DNA of 17,459 nt, taken from assembly GCA_964617625.1 (NCBI GenBank), contig CAZTZL010000056.1, positions 1 through 17,459 of the forward strand, written 5' to 3'. Origin of the DNA: CAZTZL01 sp964617625 (GTDB lineage: Bacteria; Zhuqueibacterota; QNDG01; DSAB01). Position 1 is the first letter of the stretch; each line of letters begins with the position of its first letter. Made by a program: the position numbers and the translations under genes. Positions 7,015-13,345 of the stretch are shown piece by piece. A model generated the notes under the pieces. That model did not search any database and was not told the origin of the DNA. It saw only the letters and a program-made list of their open reading frames with translations.

Positions 7015-8244
7015 ATGCGTAATCGAACATTCACTCTGACATTCTTTCTTGTCTGTATCTATTTAAATTGTCCGATAAATGCAGACGAAATTAAAAAAGA
7101 TGGGAAATACTGGACAGGGCAAATCACAAAATCATTTGATGTCCATAAGGACGGACAGCTCATCATTAAGGATGTTTACGGAGATATTACTATTCACACG
7201 TGGGATAAACTTCAGGTAAAAGTCCACGAAATCAAAAGAATGGATATCTTTTCCAAAAATGAAGCGGAAGCCGCCATGGAAACAGCGAAAAACAACTATC
7301 AGCAAAAAGGAGAATCCATTTATATAGGCGGCGCAGGATTCAATCGAAAATGGATGCAGAGCCGTTTCGAAATCTGGTTACCAAAAGAGTTTAATTGCAG
7401 CATCGAAACAGAAGGCGGAGATCTTGAAATTGAAAACCTTAGGGGCAATATCGAGGCCAATACCGGCGGAGGAGATGTGGAAATTACCGAAACCGGGGGT
7501 ACAATCAATGTAAAAACGGGCGGAGGCGATATCCTCATCAATAAAGCACTGCGGGATGTAAACGTTATAACAGGCGGTGGAGATATTGAGATTATATCGG
7601 CAAAAGGTCCGGTGGATGTGACAACCGGCGGCGGAGATGTCTCCGTGTCGGAAACCCAATTGGATGTCAGAGTACAAACAGGAGGCGGAGACATCACGAT
7701 TCAGGAATCTCAAGGAAATGTGGATGTTAAAACAGGCGGCGGAGATATTGAAATATCAAAATCCGGCGGAACAGTTACCGTTACAACGGGAGGCGGCGAT
7801 ATCTCTTTAAAAAGTGTAAATAGCAATTGCAGACTGCAAACAGGTGGTGGAGATGTAAATGGGGACGACATCAAAGGCGATACCAATATTGAAACCGGAT
7901 CAGGAGACATCGTTATAAACAATTTGAATGGCGGGCTCAATGCTGCCACCGGTTCCGGAGATGTTTTTGTGGATATGGCTGTAATCAAAGACGAGAAAGG
8001 TTTTCCGATAAAAATCCAAACAGGGAATGGAGATATCCAACTTTCCATTCCGGGAAGTATATGCGCAACGATTCAGGCCAGGGTTTCCGAGGACTTCGAA
8101 ATCAGTTCTGATTTTTCTTTAATTATTTCAACTTTGAAAAAATTCGGGAACAGCTTTGTTGAGGCCACTGGCAAACTCAACGGCGGAGGCGAATCCATCA
8201 TTCTGGAAACAGGAAACGGCGACATTCATTTGGGGAAAAAATAG
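7015..8244 (+). CDS. Secreted DUF4097 beta-solenoid protein with eleven 18-residue repeats
   Basis: A 409-residue exported protein of the DUF4097 (putative adhesin) family. A signal peptide (about 1-23, MRNRTFTLTFFLVCIYLNC) is followed by a domain of about 100 residues and then a repeat block. The motif T-G-G-G-D-(I/V) recurs with its Thr at residues 132, 150, 168, 186, 204, 222, 240, 258, 276, 294 and 312: exactly 18 residues each time with no insertions (first unit TEGGD, last two TGSGD). Two TGNGD copies follow off-register near 336 and 399. Alternating hydrophobic residues around each glycine turn fit a beta-solenoid with one coil per repeat. The ribosome site AAAGGAGA is strong. It lies 31 nt after the anti-sigma-like gene, so it is likely the third gene of the ECF operon. 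A terminator overlaps the stop. A molecular function is not established for this family. Confidence 0.88.
   Translation: MRNRTFTLTFFLVCIYLNCPINADEIKKDGKYWTGQITKSFDVHKDGQLIIKDVYGDITIHTWDKLQVKVHEIKRMDIFSKNEAEAAMETAKNNYQQKGESIYIGGAGFNRKWMQSRFEIWLPKEFNCSIETEGGDLEIENLRGNIEANTGGGDVEITETGGTINVKTGGGDILINKALRDVNVITGGGDIEIISAKGPVDVTTGGGDVSVSETQLDVRVQTGGGDITIQESQGNVDVKTGGGDIEISKSGGTVTVTTGGGDISLKSVNSNCRLQTGGGDVNGDDIKGDTNIETGSGDIVINNLNGGLNAATGSGDVFVDMAVIKDEKGFPIKIQTGNGDIQLSIPGSICATIQARVSEDFEISSDFSLIISTLKKFGNSFVEATGKLNGGGESIILETGNGDIHLGKK
7408..8001 (+). repeat. Eleven in-frame 54-bp coding repeats
   Basis: Eleven tandem 54-bp units encode the 18-residue TGGGD repeats. The Gly-Gly-Asp part is conserved in DNA (variants of GGCGGAGAT), while the rest of each unit is diverged, so this is an old duplication, not a recent slippage array. 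Confidence 0.9.
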
Positions 8245-8282
8245 TGTCTCACAATGCGACACCTTTATTACAGTGAGACACT
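8243..8282 (+). terminator. Rho-independent terminator of the ECF operon
   Basis: AGTGTCTCAC (8243-8252) pairs perfectly with GTGAGACACT (8273-8282) and is followed by TTTCTTAT. The upstream arm includes the last two bases of the DUF4097 stop codon. Confidence 0.8.
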
Positions 8283-8333
8283 TTTCTTATATCTTTAACA
8301 AATACCGAAAAAAAGGATCATCATCTGATTTTA

Positions 8334-8368
8334 ACAGATCGGTAAAATAATTAATTTTACCGATCTGT
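8334..8368. repeat. Perfect 15-bp inverted repeat with 5-nt loop
   Basis: ACAGATCGGTAAAAT (8334-8348) and its exact complement (8354-8368) around AATTA. The following sequence CTTCGTTATATT is not a T tract, so it is a poor terminator on the plus strand; on the minus strand it is followed by TAAAATCAGATG, also without a T run. It may be an operator, an mRNA-stabilising hairpin or a relic of a repeat element. Confidence 0.7.
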
Positions 8369-8517
8369 CTTCGTTATATTAATCTGCTTTATATTTATCT
8401 GATTATCAATGAGTTATAAATTTATTTTTCTTTAAAAATCATCGGATTACAATAATTTCCAATTACCAATCATTGTCCGAATCCTAAAAATCGATTCAAA
8501 TCAAGACCCACTTTCTT

Positions 8518-8533
8518 TGGCATATTATTTGTA
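8518..8533 (+). promoter_or_regulatory. Possible sigma54-like promoter for a short RNA
   Basis: TGGCAT-N5-TTGTA matches the -24/-12 consensus TGGCAC-N5-TTGCA at nine of eleven positions, but the important -12 GC is GT. The predicted start near 8544 is the base of the next hairpin. An overlapping TATAAT (8537-8542) could instead serve a sigma70 polymerase, although no good -35 box lies at the right distance. Confidence 0.3.
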
Positions 8534-8543
8534 TAGTATAATT

Positions 8544-8637
8544 GCGAGATCACCCAAAAGGATCTCGAAATTTTCAAAATTCCCCCTAAGGCGCCCCCCG
8601 ATGGGAAAGATGATGAGACCCTATCGGGGGTTTTTTT
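8544..8637 (+). ncRNA. Candidate small RNA or attenuated leader
   Basis: From a promoter-like sequence, a transcript of about 94 nt would open with the hairpin CGAGATC/GATCTCG (8545-8567), continue through an AT-rich linker and a C-rich segment, and end with a strong terminator (8595-8637). The OmpA-like gene has its own promoter downstream of that terminator, so this unit looks separate. I recognise no known RNA family. A second CCCCC run (8582-8586) could compete for the GGGGG of the terminator, so an attenuator is the main alternative. Confidence 0.3.
8595..8637 (+). terminator. Strong GC-rich rho-independent terminator
   Basis: CCCCCGATGGG (8595-8605) pairs with CCTATCGGGGG (8620-8630), eleven pairs including one G-T, followed by seven T. 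No upstream protein gene needs it, because the DUF4097 gene already has a terminator 310 nt earlier. Confidence 0.85.
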
Positions 8638-8673
8638 CTGAATATTTTAAAATCAAAGAAACAAGAAATTTAC

Positions 8674-8702
8674 TTGAACAAACAGATAAAAGTAAGTATA
8701 TT
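8674..8702 (+). promoter_or_regulatory. Sigma70-type promoter of the OmpA-like gene
   Basis: TTGAAC (8674-8679), a 17-nt spacer and TATATT (8697-8702): five of six matches in the -10 and four of six in the -35, with optimal spacing. Transcription would start near 8709, giving a short leader that contains the AGGAGGG ribosome site. Confidence 0.6.
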
Positions 8703-8735
8703 TGCTCTTGGTGAGTATTTGAACAGGAGGGAGTC

Positions 8736-10142
8736 ATGAAAAATTTTAAGAAATACGCATTTATTTTAAGCATCATGGCGACTCTATCTTATGCAACCCA
8801 ATATACGGGTCAATTTGGTGTAGGACCTTATATCAGTGGCATTAAACTCCTCGGAGGCAAGATCGATGCCAGTATCATTAATCCGATGGCGGGATTATCA
8901 TTCCAATATGCTTTTTCAGAGAGATGGACAGGTGAATTCGCTGCGGGACTGGGATGGGTCCGCCCCCGCGCAGAAAATTCCCATTTCCAGGTTGCTCCCA
9001 ATGCTCCCTATCGAACCTACATTTACCCATGGAATTTCAACCTCCGTTATTTTTTAAATCCCAAGCAGAAAACGAATTATTATGTTGGAGCCGGGATAGG
9101 AATGACCCACTGGGATTTACGGAATATCTCTGGAGACGATACATGGTTCCCCATTCCCAAATCAGGTGAATCGGTTCACGGAAACCAATCCAATCTTTCA
9201 GGAGCCGGTTTTTTCGGTGCAATTTTACCTTTATCAGAAACATTCGATATTGATGCCAGTATCCGTTATACCCGTTTGCTCAGTCAGGGTTTGGATAATA
9301 TTGGCGTCGGTGATGCAAATAATGGAATCTTCGAAATTCGTTTTATATTAAGCAAACGTATGGGCGGATATAAAGATTCAGATAACGATGGTATTGAAGA
9401 TAAGTACGATTTCGAGCCCCTTATCCCTGAGGACCTGGACGGATTTCAGGACGAAGATGGATCACCGGATTATGATAATGATAATGACGGCATACCGGAT
9501 GTGAGGGACAAAGCGCCTGATCTGCCGGAAGATATCGATGGTTTTCAAGATGATGACGGCGCTCCCGATTTGGACAATGACGAAGACGGTATCCCCGACT
9601 CAAGAGACAAAGCACCGAATGACAAAGAAGACTTTGACGGATTTCAGGATGATGATGGTGCCCCTGATCTGGATAACGACAACGACGGCATTATCGATTC
9701 CCTCGACAAATGTCCCGACTCGCCTGAAACCTTCAACGGCTATCAGGACGAGGATGGCTGTCCAGATGAAAAACCAGTATCCGTGAAATTCATTCCAGGA
9801 CAAAAAAATATATTCGAAGAAATTACATTTGCATCCGGTCAATACACCATCCCCAAAGAAGCGGAATCGATTTTAATCGAAATCTACAATACACTGAAAA
9901 GCAATCCGGAGATACGGCTTGAGATCAGAGGATACACTGACAGCATCGGAAATGCGGCTTCCAATCTCAACCTGTCTCAAAAACGTTCAGATGCGGTCAA
10001 AACCTATCTGGTCAATAAAGGAATCGCATTTGGCAGGCTGAAAGCAATCGGATACGGTGAAGCCAATCCGATTGGGTCCAATCAAACCCCGGCAGGGAGA
10101 TCCCTGAATCGAAGAATTGAATTTGTTCGGATAGAGAAGTAA
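8736..10142 (+). CDS. OmpA-family outer-membrane protein with TSP3 calcium repeats
   Basis: A 468-residue outer-membrane protein that would tether the outer membrane to peptidoglycan. A signal peptide (1-20, ending LSYA) is followed by an eight-strand-type beta-barrel (about 22-208, alternating aromatic and small residues). Next come thrombospondin type 3 repeats (about 213-344) with DSDNDGIEDKYD, DNDNDGIPDVRD, DNDEDGIPDSRD and DNDNDGIIDSLD, interleaved with DGFQDEDGSPD-type segments. These Asp-rich loops bind calcium in this family. C326 and C342 in the last unit probably form a disulfide. The OmpA C-terminal domain (about 360-468) carries GYTDSIG with D402 and LSQKRSDAVKTYL with R417, the usual peptidoglycan-binding pair. 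The ribosome site AGGAGGG is strong. The gene is monocistronic: its own promoter before, a terminator after. The layout matches OprF-like porins. Confidence 0.95.
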   Translation: MKNFKKYAFILSIMATLSYATQYTGQFGVGPYISGIKLLGGKIDASIINPMAGLSFQYAFSERWTGEFAAGLGWVRPRAENSHFQVAPNAPYRTYIYPWNFNLRYFLNPKQKTNYYVGAGIGMTHWDLRNISGDDTWFPIPKSGESVHGNQSNLSGAGFFGAILPLSETFDIDASIRYTRLLSQGLDNIGVGDANNGIFEIRFILSKRMGGYKDSDNDGIEDKYDFEPLIPEDLDGFQDEDGSPDYDNDNDGIPDVRDKAPDLPEDIDGFQDDDGAPDLDNDEDGIPDSRDKAPNDKEDFDGFQDDDGAPDLDNDNDGIIDSLDKCPDSPETFNGYQDEDGCPDEKPVSVKFIPGQKNIFEEITFASGQYTIPKEAESILIEIYNTLKSNPEIRLEIRGYTDSIGNAASNLNLSQKRSDAVKTYLVNKGIAFGRLKAIGYGEANPIGSNQTPAGRSLNRRIEFVRIEK

Positions 10143-10168
10143 TTCGAATTAATATCCATCGGCTTTAC

Positions 10169-10206
10169 AAAAATCCCCGTGTACAATTTCGTGCATGGGG
10201 ATTTTT
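10169..10206 (+). terminator. Rho-independent terminator of the OmpA-like gene
   Basis: AAAATCCCCGTG pairs with CATGGGGATTTT (one G-T), and the stem extends to about 16 pairs around the loop AATTTC. The T run is part of the descending arm, and the stem begins 27 nt after the stop. Confidence 0.85.
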
Positions 10207-10354
10207 AATTAGAAGAAAACACTTGATTTTATATCCTTTCAGACTAAATTGTTTTTTGGATGAAAAACAGATCTGCATTTGACTTGACAGAGCAATTAAC
10301 AAATTAACAAATTAATAATCTTATATTTTCTCATTCTCACAAAAATAATTTAGT

Positions 10355-10497
10355 ACTTGCCTATTTCGATCTGACATCCAACATTTTAATAATTATTCGC
10401 AACGTTTCAAGCGCCTTGTATTTTCAGAAAAATCTTCGTAAAACAAATCCATTAAAGGCAGTCCACCGTTCCGAACTATCGGGATGAGAATCGACCA
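10355..10497 (+). repeat. Interspersed direct repeat, copy A
   Basis: Matches 14470-14613 in the same orientation at about 113 of 144 aligned positions with one gap (hand alignment). Identical blocks include ATTTCGATCTGACATCC, ATTCGCAACGTTTCAAGC and CGTAAAACAAATCCAT. It ends in a small hairpin, TTCCGA-ACTA-TCGGGA, abutting an ATG, as in copy B. Confidence 0.9.
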
Positions 10498-10636
10498 CTT
10501 TGATTATTCTATCCGAAGTGGCATATCAGTGAACGTTATAGTCCGCGATCTCACTTTCTCTCATCTGGATTTTTTATAATCCGTTATCTAAACAAAGACG
10601 AGCCTCGGACCTGTTAAAAACAGCTTTATTAAAAAA

Positions 10637-10652
10637 CGGTACACCGATTGCA
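10637..10652 (+). promoter_or_regulatory. Possible sigma54 promoter upstream of the hybrid kinase operon
   Basis: CGGTAC-N5-TTGCA has GG and GC 12 nt apart, a perfect -12 box, and four of six matches in the -24 box. Transcription would start near 10662, about 200 nt before the 101-residue gene. Confidence 0.35.
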
Positions 10653-10865
10653 TTGGATTAATACAACATCATTAATAATCACATTCAGGAAGGAATAATC
10701 AAAGAACTAATATATTGAATATCAATACCTTACGTTTGTACATTTATAGAAATGCAAATGTGACGCAATCGACATTTATGTTTACAAAATGAAAGACTAT
10801 TTTTCATATTGCAATGGGAATTATCTATAAATATTTGACAGACTCATTAAAAAAGAAATAAAATA

Positions 10866-11171
10866 ATGCATTATGTCACCTACAAGAATGTACTGAGGAC
10901 CGACAAACAAAAATCAGATTTCATGAATTGGCTTCAAGCATTCTGGCCAATTTTACAGGACTGGGGCGCAACATCTGTAAAACTCTGGAATCGTCATGAA
11001 AACGGCAGACAAATCCTCTTCTGCTGTTACACAGTAAAAAATCTTAACAGATGGAACAAAGAAGCTATGAATTCAAAAATTGGGATTCTCGTTCGAACAT
11101 TGAATGATATTGTTGAAATGGACCGGATGTCTATCAAGATAACAAGATCAATACCAGATTATTACAACTGA
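10866..11171 (+). CDS. Small protein of ferredoxin-like (dimeric alpha/beta barrel) type
   Basis: A 101-residue soluble protein whose function I do not recognise. Secondary structure read by eye is beta-alpha-beta-beta-alpha-beta: HYVTYKNVL, a helix over about 13-33 (SDFMNWLQAFWPILQDW), paired strands about 35-44 and 49-57 (RQILFCCYT), a second helix about 59-86, and a last strand RMSIKITRSI. This pattern and length fit dimeric alpha/beta barrel proteins such as NIPSNAP- or antibiotic-biosynthesis-monooxygenase-like proteins; that is inference from shape only. Conserved catalytic residues cannot be judged. No good ribosome site precedes the ATG. It lies 62 nt before the hybrid kinase with no terminator between, so they are probably co-transcribed and the small protein could modulate the kinase or bind its ligand. 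Confidence 0.7.
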   Translation: MHYVTYKNVLRTDKQKSDFMNWLQAFWPILQDWGATSVKLWNRHENGRQILFCCYTVKNLNRWNKEAMNSKIGILVRTLNDIVEMDRMSIKITRSIPDYYN

Positions 11172-11233
11172 GAAATATCAGTTATTAAAAAAAGAAACAG
11201 GAATCGCGGATTATTTTCGGGACCTCATACCAA

Positions 11234-13039
11234 ATGAATTTTTTTAAGAAACCAAATAATTCAGAACTGCATGTTCAATTTGAAACTGAAAGAAAAAGGA
11301 TCATAAACAGGGCTGTCACATTGGGTGCCCTTTTATGTGCTATACTGATTCCTCTTTTTGCCTGGCTCGACCTGATATTTAAATCTCACATGTTCTGGAC
11401 ATTGGGATTTATTCGTCTTATTACCACAATCATTGCCATTATAATATACTTCCTATCTAAAACTGAACTGGGAGAGAATAAACCTTATTTTCTAACTGCC
11501 ACTCTTGCGATAATTGTTTGTGGATCAATCGCTTTTATGTGTCATCTCGACCAGGGACCTGGCGATCCCTATTATGCCGGTATCAATCTGCCATTGTTAG
11601 GAATAGGCATTATGGTTCCATTAACATTGGGTGAAGGTATATTTTTATTTTCAATCGTTTGGCTTCTCTATTTCATCCCAGGTTTGCTCCAGCTACAAAG
11701 TTCGGAACTTGGCATATTTATCAACAATAATTTTTTCCTGGTCTCTACAATTATCATTTCTATCGCAGGTTCCCAATTTCAATTAATTAATCGTAAAAAG
11801 ATATGGCAAACCAATCGACGACTTGAGATCGCCAATCAAAAAATAAAAAATCACGCGGATGATTTGGAAGAAAAAGTTAAAGAAAGAACACAATGGTTTC
11901 TTCAATCAGAAAGGTTAGCCGTCGTAGGACAACTTGCAGGTGGTATCGCCCACGATTTTAATAATATCCTCACAGGTATTTTAGGTGTCTCCTATTTATT
12001 ATTGCAATCACTTCCCAAGCAAGACCCTATTCGAGAAGATATCGAGAGTATTCAAAGAGCCGGAGACCGTGCTGTAGATCTTGTTAAACAACTTCTCGCA
12101 TTCAGTCGCAGACAAATCCTTAGTCCGAAATATCTAAACCTGAATATGGTTATCACTGATGTAGAAAAAATACTCCGCCGCTTACTTAGAGAAAACATGG
12201 AAATGATTGTGACAACGCAAAAAAATCTGGGTTATGCATTGCTTGATCCCATTCAGGTTGAACAAATTCTCCTGAACCTCGCAGTAAATGCCAGGGATGC
12301 CATGCCAGAAGGTGGTAAATTTATTATTGAAACAAAAAATATCTGTTTAGATAAAGCCTATTGTAATATCGGAAAAGTGAATTTATTACCTGGTGAATAT
12401 GTGATGCTTATAGTGAGTGACACAGGAAAAGGTATGAGTAAGGAAATCAAAACAAAAATCTTTGAACCTTTTTTTACAACCAAAGAAACTGGAAATGGTA
12501 CTGGACTTGGTCTGTCGACAGTATATGGCATTATTAAGCAAAGCCGTGGAGATATTCTCGTTTACAGTGAGGAAAATAAGGGAACGACGTTTAAAATATA
12601 TTTCCCCAGAGTACGGCCAAAGAAACAAGAAATTACCAAACAAGTCATCAAACCGCCAACTTTGCGCAGGGGAAAAGAAACTATTCTTTTAGTTGAGGAT
12701 GAAGAAGAAGTTCGTACTTTGACTGCACGTATGCTAAAACGACAGGGATATAAAGTGATTCAAGCTAATGAAGGGCAAGCCGCTCTCACAAAGGTAGAAA
12801 ATTACAAAGGATCCATTGACCTGTTGCTGACAGATGTCATCATGCCCCATATGACCGGTATTGATCTGGCACAGCACCTTAAACGAATACAATCGAATAT
12901 GAAGGTCCTTTTTATTTCGGGTCATATCGACAGCACCGTTGCCCATCAGGGAATCCGTCAGGCTGATTTCCCATTTTTACAAAAACCATATACTTTTGAA
13001 ACTTTACATAAAAAAATCAGCAGTGTTTTAGATAACTGA
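11234..13039 (+). CDS. Six-TM hybrid sensor histidine kinase with C-terminal receiver
   Basis: A 601-residue hybrid kinase. The N-terminus has about six TM helices (roughly 27-49, 55-74, 86-104, 116-130, 134-153, 166-185) with very short loops and no large periplasmic domain, as in kinases that sense small hydrophobic molecules in the membrane. A coiled coil (about 190-220) leads to the dimerisation domain with phospho-acceptor H240 in GGIAHDFNNILTGI. The ATPase domain has N-box N348, N352 and D355 (LNLAVNARDAMPEGG), G1 DTGKG (396-400), FEPFFTTK and G2 GNGTGLGLST (420-429). The receiver (about 482-600) has E488-D489-E490, phospho-acceptor D534 (LLTDVIMPHMTG), S562 and K584-P585. Catalytic residues are all present. 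No output domain or histidine phosphotransferase is encoded nearby, so the phosphate may pass to a distant partner or the receiver may tune the kinase. The ribosome site is weak. Confidence 0.94.
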   Translation: MNFFKKPNNSELHVQFETERKRIINRAVTLGALLCAILIPLFAWLDLIFKSHMFWTLGFIRLITTIIAIIIYFLSKTELGENKPYFLTATLAIIVCGSIAFMCHLDQGPGDPYYAGINLPLLGIGIMVPLTLGEGIFLFSIVWLLYFIPGLLQLQSSELGIFINNNFFLVSTIIISIAGSQFQLINRKKIWQTNRRLEIANQKIKNHADDLEEKVKERTQWFLQSERLAVVGQLAGGIAHDFNNILTGILGVSYLLLQSLPKQDPIREDIESIQRAGDRAVDLVKQLLAFSRRQILSPKYLNLNMVITDVEKILRRLLRENMEMIVTTQKNLGYALLDPIQVEQILLNLAVNARDAMPEGGKFIIETKNICLDKAYCNIGKVNLLPGEYVMLIVSDTGKGMSKEIKTKIFEPFFTTKETGNGTGLGLSTVYGIIKQSRGDILVYSEENKGTTFKIYFPRVRPKKQEITKQVIKPPTLRRGKETILLVEDEEEVRTLTARMLKRQGYKVIQANEGQAALTKVENYKGSIDLLLTDVIMPHMTGIDLAQHLKRIQSNMKVLFISGHIDSTVAHQGIRQADFPFLQKPYTFETLHKKISSVLDN

Positions 13040-13244
13040 CCAATTCTGAAACAGATAATTTTTTTACAAACCTCCCTTATTTACAATCTTTTATAATATA
13101 TCAATAATGACATTCAAAATATAATCATTACATCTGTACCTGTCTCGGACAGTTATAACATCTTTTATGATTTTTATTAAAAGATCAATTTAATCATTCC
13201 ATTAGCTGCACATTATCAACAACTTAAATCTATCCTCTAATGAT

Positions 13245-13260
13245 TGGTATGTTATTTGCA
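13245..13260 (+). promoter_or_regulatory. Probable sigma54 promoter of the methyltransferase gene
   Basis: TGGTAT-N5-TTGCA matches TGGCAC-N5-TTGCA at nine of eleven positions. GG (13246-13247) and GC (13258-13259) have the exact 12-nt spacing, and the -12 box is perfect. Transcription would start near 13270, giving a leader of about 75 nt. This is the best of four such elements in the window. Confidence 0.45.
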
Positions 13261-13274
13261 AATTATTCATTGAT

Positions 13275-13294
13275 TTTTGTCAAATATGACAAAA
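13275..13294. promoter_or_regulatory. Perfect 8-bp inverted repeat, possible operator
   Basis: TTTTGTCA-AATA-TGACAAAA is a 20-bp palindrome just downstream of the predicted sigma54 start site and 51 nt before the methyltransferase ATG. It could be a regulator-binding site in the leader. Confidence 0.4.
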
Positions 13295-13345
13295 TATTAA
13301 CACTTATGTAGTAATTTTAATAATGTCTTAGGGGAATATTACAGA

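Larger units (their letters stand above)
8245..8735. other. Intergenic region with three strong hairpins and no protein gene
   Basis: About 490 nt between the ECF operon and the OmpA-like gene. After the operon terminator come a long perfect hairpin (8334-8368), a possible small RNA unit (8518-8637) and a sigma70-type promoter for the OmpA-like gene (8674-8702). Open frames here are short and have no ribosome sites. Confidence 0.6.
10207..10865. other. Long AT-rich intergenic region carrying repeat copy A
   Basis: About 660 nt without a supportable gene. It holds a short direct repeat of AACAAATT units near 10298-10314, copy A of the 143-bp interspersed repeat (10355-10497), a sigma54-like element (10637-10652) and TTGACA at 10835-10840. 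A 31-codon frame starting at the ATG in copy A (10484) has no ribosome site and no recognisable product. Confidence 0.6.
13040..13345. other. Intergenic region before the methyltransferase gene
   Basis: About 306 AT-rich bases. It holds a small CTGTC-TCG-GACAG hairpin (13140-13152), an inverted repeat ATCTTTTA/TAAAAGAT (13160-13185) that lacks a following T run, a sigma54-like promoter (13245-13260) and a TTTTGTCA inverted repeat (13275-13294). No gene is apparent. Confidence 0.6.

Noticed and set aside
7408..8001. CRISPR-like regular spacing in the DUF4097 region
   Set aside because: The 54-bp period is in frame inside one coding sequence and the units are diverged; it is a protein repeat.
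7320..8048. Long proline/serine-rich open frames on the minus strand opposite the DUF4097 gene
   Set aside because: They are mirror images of the TGGGD repeats (giving repeated SPPPV), have no ribosome sites and overlap a well-supported gene.
10284..10319. TTGACA followed by TAATAAT as a promoter
   Set aside because: The spacer is about 23 nt, too long, and no transcription unit begins nearby.
10484..10579. 31-codon frame starting at the ATG of repeat copy A, as a decayed start of a PorV-like gene
   Set aside because: Similarity to the 14600 gene stops about 14 nt after the ATG and the peptide lacks a signal sequence.
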